This document shows positions 50,405-59,237 of a stretch of DNA of 64,000 nucleotides, piece by piece (the stretch's first letter is position 1; each line of letters starts with the position of its first letter). The position numbers were made by a program, and so were the translations under genes. The notes under the pieces were generated by a model. It worked only from the letters and a program-made list of their open reading frames with translations. It ran no database searches and was not told where the DNA came from. Source of the stretch: CAZTDU01 sp050248795 (GTDB taxonomy: Bacteria; Pseudomonadota; Gammaproteobacteria; Burkholderiales; SG8-39); the NCBI GenBank assembly GCA_050248795.1, contig JBFWRS010000004.1, positions 1-64,000 of the forward strand. Direction: 5' to 3'.

Positions 50405-51211
50405 ATGGCAGCATTGAACCATCCCACCCACGCGCTGCTCGACAAGCTCGACGGCTTTCGCGTCGACATCGACCCGGAGCGCGAGCGCGCCGACATCGTG
50501 CTCGGCCGCCCGCCGCTGAACGTGATCCTGATGCCGCAGCGCGAGCAGTTGCGCGCGGCGTTCGAGGCGCTGGACGCCGATTCGCGGGTGCGCGTCATCG
50601 TGCTGCGCGCCGAGGGCGAGCATTTCTCCAGCGGCGGCGACATCAAGGGCTTCCTCGAGGCTTCCCCCGAGCACGTGTCGAAGCTGGCGTGGAACATCGC
50701 CGCGCCGGCGCGCTGCGCCAAGCCGGTGATTGCCGCCAACCGCGGCTACTGCTTCGGCGTGGGTTTCGAATTGTCGCTCGCCTGCGATTTCCGCATCGCC
50801 AGCGAGACCGCGCTGTACGCGCTGCCGGAGCAGAAGCTCGGACAGATTCCCGGCTCGGGCGGCTCGGCGCGGCTGCAGAAGATGGTCGGCATCGCGCGCA
50901 CCAAGGAGATCGTCATGCTGTCGCGGCGCATCCCTGGGGCGAAGGCGCGCGACTGGGGCATCGCCATCGACTGCGTCGCCGACGCCGAACTCGAGAAGGC
51001 GACCGACGCGCTGGCGGACGAGTTGCGCGCGTTCTCGCCGCTCGCGCAGCGCACGGCGAAGAAGCTGCTGAACGACACAGAGGACGCCACGCTGTCGGTG
51101 GCGATCGAGCTCGAGGGACACTGCTACAGCCGGCTGCGCACATCCGACGACTTCCGCGAAGGCGTGACCGCGTTCCACGCCAAGCGCAAGGCCGAGTTCA
51201 AGGGCAGCTGA
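50405..51211 (+). CDS. Enoyl-CoA hydratase/isomerase family protein (HmfE-like hydrolase)
   Basis: A 268-residue crotonase-fold protein. The oxyanion-hole segments HFSSGGDIKGF near residue 78 and GYCFGVGFELSLACDFRIA near residue 117 are intact; KLGQIPGSGGSARLQKMVG follows. In the furoate pathway HmfE, of this family, hydrolyses 2-oxoglutaryl-CoA formed after ring hydroxylation and tautomerisation. A generic enoyl-CoA hydratase role is the alternative. Ribosome site AGGAG is 7 bases before ATG 50405. Confidence 0.88.
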   Translation: MAALNHPTHALLDKLDGFRVDIDPERERADIVLGRPPLNVILMPQREQLRAAFEALDADSRVRVIVLRAEGEHFSSGGDIKGFLEASPEHVSKLAWNIAAPARCAKPVIAANRGYCFGVGFELSLACDFRIASETALYALPEQKLGQIPGSGGSARLQKMVGIARTKEIVMLSRRIPGAKARDWGIAIDCVADAELEKATDALADELRAFSPLAQRTAKKLLNDTEDATLSVAIELEGHCYSRLRTSDDFREGVTAFHAKRKAEFKGS

Positions 51212-51216
51212 CGCGC

Positions 51217-51840
51217 GTGGAGATCGCCGCATCCAGCCTCGGCGCCGAGGCGAGCTACAAGCTGCTGGTCGGCGCCGTCGTACCCAGGCCGATCGCGTGG
51301 ATCACCACGCTGAACGCGCAAGGTGGTGTGAACCTGGCGCCGTTCTCCGCCTTCACCTACGTGTCGGTGAAGCCGCCGATGCTCGGCATCAACTGCGGAC
51401 GCAAGGCGGGCGTGATGAAGGACACCGGCACCAACATCCTGGCATCGCGCGAGTTCGTCGTGCACATCGCCGACGCCGGGCTGGTCGGGCCGGTGCACGA
51501 AAGCTCTACCGAGTACCCGCCGGAAGTGAGCGAGGTCGCAGAGCTCGGCCTCGAAGTACTGCCCTGCGTCGACGTGCGCGTGCCGCGGCTGGCGATCGCG
51601 CCGATCGCCATGGAATGCCGCTTCCACAGTTCCACGCCCTTCGGCGCCACCGGCTCGGCGTTCATCGTCGGCGAGGTGCTGCGCTTCCACATCCGCGACG
51701 GCCTGTGCGTGGACGGAAAGATAGATACGCGGACGCTGCAGCCGCTGTGCCGCCTGGGCGGCCCCAACTACGCCACCATAGGCGAGCTGATCCGCATGCA
51801 GCCGGTGGCGTACACGGCGAAGTCGGTGATCGAAGGCTGA
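51217..51840 (+). CDS. Flavin reductase-like FMN-binding protein
   Basis: A 207-residue protein of the flavin reductase/FMN-binding split-barrel family starting at GTG 51217, five bases after the hydrolase stop. Recognisable are GAVVPRPIAWITTLNAQGGV near residue 18, NLAPFSAFTYVSVKPPMLGI and the ANFVVHIA-like REFVVHIADAG segment. Such proteins reduce FMN/FAD with NAD(P)H for a partner oxygenase or decarboxylase, or bind FMN themselves. It may supply reduced FMN, for example for prenyl-FMN formation needed by the UbiD-type enzyme. Last gene of the operon; a terminator follows. Confidence 0.82.
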   Translation: MEIAASSLGAEASYKLLVGAVVPRPIAWITTLNAQGGVNLAPFSAFTYVSVKPPMLGINCGRKAGVMKDTGTNILASREFVVHIADAGLVGPVHESSTEYPPEVSEVAELGLEVLPCVDVRVPRLAIAPIAMECRFHSSTPFGATGSAFIVGEVLRFHIRDGLCVDGKIDTRTLQPLCRLGGPNYATIGELIRMQPVAYTAKSVIEG

Positions 51841-51899
51841 GCCGACGGCGGAATCGCCGGCAAAGTGTGCATTTGCGCACGCCGGGCGCGTGACGCTCG

Positions 51900-51919
51900 C
51901 GCGCAAAGCGCGTATTTTT
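51900..51919 (+). terminator. Intrinsic terminator of the catabolic operon
   Basis: CGCGC (51900-51904), loop AAA, GCGCG (51908-51912), then TATTTTT. Five GC pairs followed by a T-run, 60 bases after the flavin reductase stop, make a convincing operon end. It lies just before the likely GTG start of the next gene. Confidence 0.75.
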
Positions 51920-51925
51920 CCACGC

Positions 51926-52903
51926 GTGAGCAGCACCGCAGCTACCGGTACCTCCCTGGCGAGGAATCCGCATCGCATCTCGCGCGCGATCCATGTGGCG
52001 CGCTGCTGGTCGTACGCCTACGCCTTCGTCGTCGTTGCGTTGCTTGCCGCGGAGCGCGGCTACGGCACCGGGATGCTGGCCGCCGCGGTGCTGCAGTTCC
52101 TGGTGTATCCGCACGTGCTGTGGTGGCGCTTGCGGCGGGCAGAAGAACCACGGCGGGTCGATTCGCAGCACATGCTGCTCGATGCGCTGCTGCTGGGGGC
52201 GTGGAACGCGCAACTGGAGTTCACCGTCTGGATCGCGTACGGCACCTTTACCGCCGTGGCGGCGAACAACATCATCAACCGCGGGCCGCGTGCATTCGCC
52301 ATGGCGGTCGCGCTGTTCGGCGGCGGCGCGGCGCTCTGGGGGGCGACGCGAGGCTACGCCTTCCGGCCAGAGGCCAGCGCGCTGATCGAGTGGCTGTGCT
52401 TTGCCGGCGCGTTCGCCTACGTCTGCCTGGTGGGACTCGCGGTGTACCGCAACAGCCGCAGGCTGGTGGAGGCACGGGAGGCGCTGCGGCTGAGCCTCGA
52501 CGAAGTCCGGCGCAACGAGGAGAAGCTGCTGGTCGCCGGCCACGCGTTCGAGAACCTGGGAGAAGCGCTGATGATCTGGTCTGCGGACGGCACCATCGTG
52601 CAGGTCAACAAGGCTTACACCAGGCTGACCGGATATGCGCCGGAGGACGTGATCGGCAGGCCCGAGGCCGAGTTCCGCAGTCCGCTGCAGCCTGCCGGAT
52701 TCCATGCCGAGGTGCAGCGCACGCTGCAGCAGGACGGGCGCTGGAGCGGCGGCAGCTGGGCGAAGCGCAAGGACGGGTCGCTATACCGCGAATACCGCAA
52801 CATCTCGGTGGTCAGGGACGACCGCGGCAGCATTTCCCACTACGTGGCGCTGTTCTTCGAGACCGCGCAGCCCAGCATCGCCGGACGCATCGCCAGGGCC
52901 TGA
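51926..52903 (+). CDS. MASE2-PAS protein without output domain
   Basis: A 325-residue membrane protein from GTG 51926; an in-frame ATG at 51890 would place the terminator inside the gene and is rejected. Residues about 12-190 are a MASE2 sensor with about six helices (ARCWSYAYAFVVVALLAAER, LQFLVYPHVLWWRL). A coiled segment (EAREALRLSLDEVRRNEEKL) leads to one PAS domain (about 205-315, AFENLGEALMIWSADGTIVQ). MASE2 is usually followed by a GGDEF or adenylate cyclase domain; here the protein simply ends after PAS, with no following fragment. It may be a truncated diguanylate cyclase or a sensor that signals by binding. Confidence 0.75.
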   Translation: MSSTAATGTSLARNPHRISRAIHVARCWSYAYAFVVVALLAAERGYGTGMLAAAVLQFLVYPHVLWWRLRRAEEPRRVDSQHMLLDALLLGAWNAQLEFTVWIAYGTFTAVAANNIINRGPRAFAMAVALFGGGAALWGATRGYAFRPEASALIEWLCFAGAFAYVCLVGLAVYRNSRRLVEAREALRLSLDEVRRNEEKLLVAGHAFENLGEALMIWSADGTIVQVNKAYTRLTGYAPEDVIGRPEAEFRSPLQPAGFHAEVQRTLQQDGRWSGGSWAKRKDGSLYREYRNISVVRDDRGSISHYVALFFETAQPSIAGRIARA

Positions 52904-52912
52904 GGCTGCGCC

Positions 52913-53728
52913 TCAGCCGACGGCGGTGTACGCCGACGCGTGCTCCTGCAGCCAGCGCCGCGACAGGTCGGTGTCGAGCTGGCACGGATGGAAATCGCGC
53001 CGCAGGTAGGCGAGCCAGGGCCTGAACGTCGCCGCGACCAGGCCGTGCGCGCCGAACAGGAACGCCGCGGCACCCGCCCAGGTGCGCCAGTGCCACAGCG
53101 TGCCGTCGCGCCGCAGGTTGGCGATGGTCTGGCGCAGCGTGTCGCCGACGAAGATCAGCGTGATGCGGCGGAACCAGCGCAGGCGCCATTCGTGGTTGCC
53201 GCCCAGCGCCTGGTACAGGTCGAAGGCGGTGCTCTTGTGCTCGGCTTCCTCGGCGCTGTGCCACAGCCATAGCGTGGCGAGCCGCGGTTCGGTGCCGGCG
53301 AACAGGTCCCGGTTGGCAAGCATCCATTCGGCGAGGATGGCGGTGAAGTGCTCGTTGGCTGCGGTGATGCCCAGCCAGTGCCGCGGGTCCTGGCCTTGCA
53401 TCTGCGCGAGGCGCGCCGCCGCGCGCGGCTCCCATTCGTTTACCAGTCCCTGGCGCGCGAGCTGCTGGTTGAACAGCGCGTGGATGCGCCGATGCGTCGC
53501 TTCCTGGCCGATGAATCCCTGCGCCTCGGCGCGAAAGCGCGCCTGCGCCTCCGCCGGCAGCGCCTGCAGGCCAAGTCGCACCGCGTCGATGAAGAACTGC
53601 TCGCCGACCGGGAAGCTCATCGACAGCGCATTGAAGAGCGCAGTAGGGAACGCGCGGCCGCCGAACCAGTGCCGAGGGAACGGCGTTTCCAAGTCTATGA
53701 GCAGGCGGCGGACGACCAGGTTGGTCAC
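52913..53728 (-). CDS. Predicted metal-dependent hydrolase (ferritin-like di-iron fold)
   Basis: A 271-residue protein of the PF10118 (predicted metal-dependent hydrolase) family. Helical segments carry Glu and His pairs typical of a di-iron site: GEQFF near residue 42, FIGQEATHRRIH near residue 72, ITAANEHFTA near residue 122 and LWHSAEEAEHKSTAFD near residue 155. The two C-terminal hydrophobic stretches may touch the membrane. Its start ATG 53728 overlaps the end of uvrA by 4 bases. Reaction unknown. Confidence 0.82.
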   Translation of the reverse strand: MTNLVVRRLLIDLETPFPRHWFGGRAFPTALFNALSMSFPVGEQFFIDAVRLGLQALPAEAQARFRAEAQGFIGQEATHRRIHALFNQQLARQGLVNEWEPRAAARLAQMQGQDPRHWLGITAANEHFTAILAEWMLANRDLFAGTEPRLATLWLWHSAEEAEHKSTAFDLYQALGGNHEWRLRWFRRITLIFVGDTLRQTIANLRRDGTLWHWRTWAGAAAFLFGAHGLVAATFRPWLAYLRRDFHPCQLDTDLSRRWLQEHASAYTAVG

Positions 53729-56700
53729 GCAACCAGCATACCGCGCTCGGCGAGGAACGCCGACAGCACCCGCGCGGTGTGCGTGTCCCTGCCGGCCATG
53801 CCTTCCGGCGCGCCCTGGTAGACGACGCGGCCGCCGCCGTCGCCGCCTTCAGGGCCGAGGTCGATGATCCAGTCGGCCTCGGCCATGATGTCCAGGTTGT
53901 GCTCGATCACCACTACGGTGTTGCCAGCGTCGACCAGCCGGTGCAGCACGCGGATGAGCTTTTCCACGTCGGCCATGTGCAGGCCGACGGTGGGCTCGTC
54001 CAGCACATAGAGCGTCGTTCCCTCGCCGCGCTTGGCAAGTTCGCTCACCAGCTTGATGCGCTGCGCTTCGCCGCCCGACAGCGTCGGGCTTTGCTGGCCG
54101 AGCGTCAGGTAGCCCAGGCCCACGTCCTGCAGCAGCCGCAGTGCGTGGTGCGTCGAAGGGTGCGCGGCGAAGAATTCCACGCCTTCGTCCACACTCATGC
54201 CGAGGATCTCGCCCACCGACTTGCCGCGCAGTTTGACCGACAGCGTCTCGGCGTTGAAGCGCTGGCCGCCGCAGGCCTCGCACAGCACCTTGACATCGGG
54301 CAGGAAGCTCATCTCCACCTTGCGGATGCCCTGGCCCTCGCATTCCTCGCAGCGGCCGCCCCTGGTGTTGAAGGAGAAGCGGCTCGCGGTCCAGCCGCGG
54401 ATCTTCGCCTCGGCAGTCTCGGCAAACTGGCGGCGGATCGAATCCCAGAAGCCGACATAGGTGGCGGGGCAGGAGCGCGGCGTCTTGCCGATCGGCGTCT
54501 GGTCGACTTCCAGCACGCGCTCGACTTTGTCGCGCCCCTTGACCGCAGCGCAGCCGATCGGCTTCTTCGCCTGCAGGCTGGCGAGCAGAACGTCGCGCGC
54601 CAGCGTGGACTTGCCCGAGCCCGATACGCCGGTAACCACGCTCAGCCTTCCCAGGGGCACGCGCGCGGCGGCTTTCTTCAGGTTGTGCAGGCTGGCAGCG
54701 GAAATCTCCAGCGACGCGAGCGTTTTCGACACCGCGCGGCGCGGCTGTACCGGGTGGCGCAGCGGATGGTTGAGGAAGCGGCCGGTGAGCGACGCCGGCT
54801 GCTTCATCAGGTCTTCGGCGTGTCCCTGCGCGATCACCTCGCCGCCCAGCTTGCCCGCGCCCGGGCCGAGGTCGATGACGTGGTGCGCGCGGCGGATGGT
54901 GTCCTCGTCGTGCTCGACCACCACCAGCGTGTTGCCCTTGGCCTCGAGCTTCTCGAGCACGTCGAGCAGGATCTGGTTGTCGCGCGGATGAAGGCCGATG
55001 GTCGGTTCGTCGAGGATGTAGCACACGCCGCGCAGGTTGGAGCCGAGCTGCGCGGCGAGCCGGATGCGTTGCGCCTCGCCGCCCGAAAGCGTGGGTGCGG
55101 AGCGATCCAGCGTCAGGTAGCCCAGGCCGACTTCGCCGAGGAAGCCCAGGCGCGAGCGCAGCTCGGCCAGCAGGTCGCGCGCGATCTCGTGTTCGCGGCC
55201 CGCGGTGGCGACGCCGGAGAAGAACGCGCCCAGCGCCTCGACCGGCATGCCGCTGTAATCGGAGATCGAGCGCTCGCGCCAGCGCACCGCCAGCGCTTCC
55301 GGGTTCAGGCGCCTGCCGTGGCAGGCGGGGCAGGGCTCGTCGACTTCCAGCCATTCGATCCACGAGTCGAGCACATGGTCCTCGGCACCGGTGCGCGCAC
55401 GCTCGTCGCTCCAGTCCACGCCCTTCAGCTGCAGCCCGGTGCCATAGCAATCGCCGCACCAGCCGTGCTTGGAGTTGTAGGAGAACAGGCGCGGGTCGAG
55501 TTCCTGGAAGCTGCGGCCGCAGGATGGGCAGGCGCGCGTGGTCGAGAACACCTGCTGGCGCAGGTCGAGTTCGACGACGCCTCTTGCTTTGGCCGCCGCC
55601 TGCGCCAGCGCGTCCAGGTCCGATAGCACGTGCACCACGCCCTTGCCGTACTCCAGCGCCTTCGCCAGGCCCTCGCGCAGCGCGCGTTCGTTCTGCGCCG
55701 ACACGCGGATGTCGGCCACCGGCAGCTCGATGGTGTGCTCCTTGAAGCGGTCCAGGCGCGGGAAGGGCTCCACCGGCAGGAACGCACCGTCCACCCGCAG
55801 GTGCGTGTAGCCGCGCGCCTGCGCCCATTTGGCGAGCTCGGTGTATACGCCCTTGCGGTTGCTGACGAGCGGCGCGAGCAGGCCGATGCGCTGCCCCTTG
55901 TATTCACGCAGCAGGCGCGCCGCGATCGCGTCCTCGCTCTGCGGTTCGATCGACGCCTGGCAGTCGGGACAGTGCTGCGTGCCGAGCTTGACGAACAGCA
56001 AACGCAGGAAATGGTGGATCTCGGTAAGCGTGCCGACCGTGGACTTGCGTCCGCCCCGGCTGGTGCGCTGCTCGATCGCCACCGTCGGCGGGATGCCGAA
56101 GATCGCGTCCACGTCCGGGCGCGACGCCACCTGCACGAACTGGCGCGCGTAGGCATTGAGCGATTCGAGGTAGCGGCGCTGCCCTTCCGAGAACAGGATG
56201 TCGAAGGCGAGCGTGGATTTTCCGGAGCCCGACACGCCGGTGATCACGGTGAAGCGCTGGCGCGGGATCTCGACGTCGATGTTCTTCAGGTTGTGCTCGC
56301 GCGCCTTGTGGATCTGCACCACGTTGCCGAGGTAGCTTCCGGACGACGCTTGCGTCGTGGCCGCGGGTTCACGGACTTCCTGCGCCGGGGGCGCGACGAA
56401 GGCTTGCGCGTACTCGCGCAGCGCCTTGCCGGTGTGCGAGGTCTCGTGCTTCGCGATGTCCTCCGGCGGTCCTTCGCAGACCAGCATGCCGCCGGCCTCG
56501 CCGCCCTCGGGGCCGAGCTCGATGATCCAGTCCGAGGCGCGCATCACGTCGAGGTTGTGCTCGATGACGATGATCGAGTGCCCGGCGGCGATGAGCTGGC
56601 GGAAGGCGCGCAGCAGCCTGGCGACGTCGTCGAAGTGCAGGCCGGTGGTCGGTTCGTCGAACAGGAACAGCTTCGGCCCCGCGCTCCTGCCGATCTTCGC

Positions 56701-59193
56701 TTCCGCCAGGTGCCCGGCGAGCTTCAGGCGCTGCGCCTCGCCGCCCGACAGGGTGGGCACCGGCTGGCCGAGGCGCAGGTACTCCAGGCCCACGTCGGCG
56801 AGCGGCTTCAGGCGTGCGATGACCTCGCGGTCGTCCTTGAAGAACGCCACCGCCTCGGAAATCGTCATGTCGAGGATCTGCGCGGCGTTGCGCCCGCGCA
56901 GCCTGACTTCCAGCACCTCGGGCCGGTAGCGCTGGCCGTTGCAGTCGGGGCAGCGCAGGTACACGTCCGACAGGAACTGCATTTCCACGTGCTCGAAGCC
57001 ATTGCCGCCGCAGGCGGGGCAGCGGCCGTTGCCCGAATTGAAGCTGAAGGTGCCCGCGGTGTACTGGCGCTCCTTCGATAGCGGCGCCCTGGAAAGAAGG
57101 TCACGTATGGCATCGAAGGCGCCGACGTAGCTCGCCGGGTTCGAGCGCGTGGTCTTGCCGATCGCCGACTGGTCCACCATCACCACGTCTTCCACCAGGC
57201 CGGCGCCGCGCAGTTCGCGGTGCGCGCCGGGCTGCTCGGTGGGCTTGCCCCTGGCCTTGCGCATCGCGGCATACAGCACGTCCTGCACCAGCGTCGACTT
57301 GCCGGAACCGGAGACACCGGCAACGCAGACCAGGTGGTGCAGCGGGAAGGCGACATCGACGCTTTTCAGGTTGTGTTCGCTTGCGCCGAGCACCTCGATC
57401 CTCGGCGTTTCCGCGCGCGGGCGCGAGAAGCGGATGCCGGCATCCGCGCGTTTGCGGCCGGAGAGGTACTCGGCCGTCAGTGTGTCGCGCTCGCGCAGTT
57501 CGGCCGCGGGGCCGAAGAACACGATCTCGCCGCCGCGCTCGCCCGGGCCCGGGCCCATGTCCAGCAGCCGGTCGGCGGCGAACATGATCTGCGGATCGTG
57601 CTCGACGACGACCAGCGAGTTGCCGGCGTCGCGCAGCTTCTTCATCACGTCGATGACGCGCCCCATGTCGCGCGGGTGCAGGCCGATGGACGGCTCGTCG
57701 AGCACGAACAGCGTGTTCACCAGCGACGTGCCCAGCGCGGTGGTCAGGTTGATGCGCTGCACTTCGCCGCCGGACAGCGTCCTCGACTGGCGGTCCAGCG
57801 TCAGGTAGCCGAGGCCCACCTTGCACAGGTATTCGATGCGCGTGCGCAGTTCCGCCAGCAGCAGGTCGGTGGCTTCGTCCAGCGCCGAGGGCAGCCGGAT
57901 CGTGGCAAAGAACTCGCGCAGGCGGTCGAGCGGCAGCAGCATCAGGTCGTGCACCGCGTACCGTTCGGCTCCCAGCTTCCACAGCGTGGCGTCGGGCTTC
58001 AGGCGGGTGCCCTGGCAGGCGGTGCACGGCGTGTACGCACGGTACTTCGACAGCAGCACGCGGATGTGCATCTTGTAGGCCTTGGACTCCAGCCACTTGA
58101 AGAAGCGCCGCACGCCGTACCACTTGCCGGGCCAGGACTTCTTCCAGCTTACCCAGTCGTCGTCGCCTTCGAGGATCCATGCGCGTGCCGCCGCCGGCAG
58201 CTCGCGCCAGGGCACGTCCATGGAAATGTCATGCTTCTTCGCGTACTTCGCGAGGTCGTCCTGGCATTCCTTGAAGCTCTTGGTCTGCCAGGGCCGGATC
58301 GCGCCTTCGCGCAGCGTCTTGCTCTCGTCGGGTATGACGAGGCCGAAGTCGACGTCGATGATGCGGCCGAAGCCGCGGCAGGCCTCGCAGGCGCCGATGG
58401 GAGAGTTGAACGAGAACGCCGCCGGCGTCGGCTCCGAATAGTGCAGGTCGCAGTCGGCGCAGTGCAGGTCGGATGAGTAGCGCCAGGTTGTACCGTCCTC
58501 GAGGTGCACGGCAACCCGGCCTTGGCCAATGCGCAGCGCGGATTCCAGCGCCTCCATGACCCGCGCCTTCTCCGCGCTCGACATGCGGATGCGGTCCTGC
58601 ACGATCTCCAGCACGGTCTTCGAGCGTGCGTGCACCCGGGTATAGCCCTGCTGCTGCAGGTATTTTTCCACCTCGGCGTCCGAGAAGTTCTTCGGCACGC
58701 CCACCGAGAAGGTGATCACCAGGCGCGGGTCGCCCGCCGCCTGCGCGCGCTCCGCCATCGATGCGTAGATGCCCTCCGGCGTGTCCCGCTTCACCGGCTT
58801 GCCGCAGCCGCGGCAATGCAGCACCGCGCAGCGCGCGTAGAGCAGCTTCAGGTGGTCGTTGATCTCGGTCATCGTGCCGACCGTGGAGCGCGAGGTGCGC
58901 ACCGGATTGGTCTGGTCGATGGCGATCGCGGGCGGGATTCCCTCGATGGAATCGACCTGCGGCTTGTCCATGCGGTCGAGGAACTGCCGCGCGTAGGGCG
59001 AGAAGGTCTCGACGTAGCGCCGCTGCCCCTCGGCGTAGAGCGTGTCGAAGACCAGCGACGACTTGCCCGAGCCCGAGACGCCGGTGACCACCACCAGCTC
59101 GCCCGAGGGGATGGTGACGTCGAGGTTCTTGAGGTTGTTCTGGCGCGCGCCGCGTATGACGATGGCGTCGGCCGGAGGTGTTTCCCGCTTCAC
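53725..59193 (-). CDS. uvrA: Double-length excinuclease ABC subunit A (UvrA-UvrA fusion)
   Basis: An 1822-residue DNA damage recognition protein made of two complete UvrA copies: residues about 1-935 and about 950-1822, joined by an Ala/Pro/Glu linker. Four Walker A motifs are intact: GVSGSGKSSLVFD at 38-50, GVSGSGKSTLVQD and, in the second copy, GVSGSGKSTLAFD and GVSGSGKSTLARD. Each copy has its paired LSGGE signatures, DEP Walker B motifs and zinc-binding CxxC pairs (for example CPACGGNGFEHVEMQFLSDV in the first copy). Ordinary UvrA is about 940 residues and works as a dimer; this would be a built-in dimer. Such fusions are known in some proteobacteria. Start ATG 59193. Confidence 0.93.
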   Translation of the reverse strand: MKRETPPADAIVIRGARQNNLKNLDVTIPSGELVVVTGVSGSGKSSLVFDTLYAEGQRRYVETFSPYARQFLDRMDKPQVDSIEGIPPAIAIDQTNPVRTSRSTVGTMTEINDHLKLLYARCAVLHCRGCGKPVKRDTPEGIYASMAERAQAAGDPRLVITFSVGVPKNFSDAEVEKYLQQQGYTRVHARSKTVLEIVQDRIRMSSAEKARVMEALESALRIGQGRVAVHLEDGTTWRYSSDLHCADCDLHYSEPTPAAFSFNSPIGACEACRGFGRIIDVDFGLVIPDESKTLREGAIRPWQTKSFKECQDDLAKYAKKHDISMDVPWRELPAAARAWILEGDDDWVSWKKSWPGKWYGVRRFFKWLESKAYKMHIRVLLSKYRAYTPCTACQGTRLKPDATLWKLGAERYAVHDLMLLPLDRLREFFATIRLPSALDEATDLLLAELRTRIEYLCKVGLGYLTLDRQSRTLSGGEVQRINLTTALGTSLVNTLFVLDEPSIGLHPRDMGRVIDVMKKLRDAGNSLVVVEHDPQIMFAADRLLDMGPGPGERGGEIVFFGPAAELRERDTLTAEYLSGRKRADAGIRFSRPRAETPRIEVLGASEHNLKSVDVAFPLHHLVCVAGVSGSGKSTLVQDVLYAAMRKARGKPTEQPGAHRELRGAGLVEDVVMVDQSAIGKTTRSNPASYVGAFDAIRDLLSRAPLSKERQYTAGTFSFNSGNGRCPACGGNGFEHVEMQFLSDVYLRCPDCNGQRYRPEVLEVRLRGRNAAQILDMTISEAVAFFKDDREVIARLKPLADVGLEYLRLGQPVPTLSGGEAQRLKLAGHLAEAKIGRSAGPKLFLFDEPTTGLHFDDVARLLRAFRQLIAAGHSIIVIEHNLDVMRASDWIIELGPEGGEAGGMLVCEGPPEDIAKHETSHTGKALREYAQAFVAPPAQEVREPAATTQASSGSYLGNVVQIHKAREHNLKNIDVEIPRQRFTVITGVSGSGKSTLAFDILFSEGQRRYLESLNAYARQFVQVASRPDVDAIFGIPPTVAIEQRTSRGGRKSTVGTLTEIHHFLRLLFVKLGTQHCPDCQASIEPQSEDAIAARLLREYKGQRIGLLAPLVSNRKGVYTELAKWAQARGYTHLRVDGAFLPVEPFPRLDRFKEHTIELPVADIRVSAQNERALREGLAKALEYGKGVVHVLSDLDALAQAAAKARGVVELDLRQQVFSTTRACPSCGRSFQELDPRLFSYNSKHGWCGDCYGTGLQLKGVDWSDERARTGAEDHVLDSWIEWLEVDEPCPACHGRRLNPEALAVRWRERSISDYSGMPVEALGAFFSGVATAGREHEIARDLLAELRSRLGFLGEVGLGYLTLDRSAPTLSGGEAQRIRLAAQLGSNLRGVCYILDEPTIGLHPRDNQILLDVLEKLEAKGNTLVVVEHDEDTIRRAHHVIDLGPGAGKLGGEVIAQGHAEDLMKQPASLTGRFLNHPLRHPVQPRRAVSKTLASLEISAASLHNLKKAAARVPLGRLSVVTGVSGSGKSTLARDVLLASLQAKKPIGCAAVKGRDKVERVLEVDQTPIGKTPRSCPATYVGFWDSIRRQFAETAEAKIRGWTASRFSFNTRGGRCEECEGQGIRKVEMSFLPDVKVLCEACGGQRFNAETLSVKLRGKSVGEILGMSVDEGVEFFAAHPSTHHALRLLQDVGLGYLTLGQQSPTLSGGEAQRIKLVSELAKRGEGTTLYVLDEPTVGLHMADVEKLIRVLHRLVDAGNTVVVIEHNLDIMAEADWIIDLGPEGGDGGGRVVYQGAPEGMAGRDTHTARVLSAFLAERGMLVA

Positions 59194-59237
59194 CGCGGCA
59201 TTCTAAGCGTTCCCGGTACCGGGAACGGCAGCGCAGC

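Noticed and set aside
51890..51925. ATG 51890 as start of the MASE2-PAS gene
   Set aside because: The intrinsic terminator at 51900-51919 would lie inside the gene; GTG 51926 is in frame and leads directly into the MASE2 domain.
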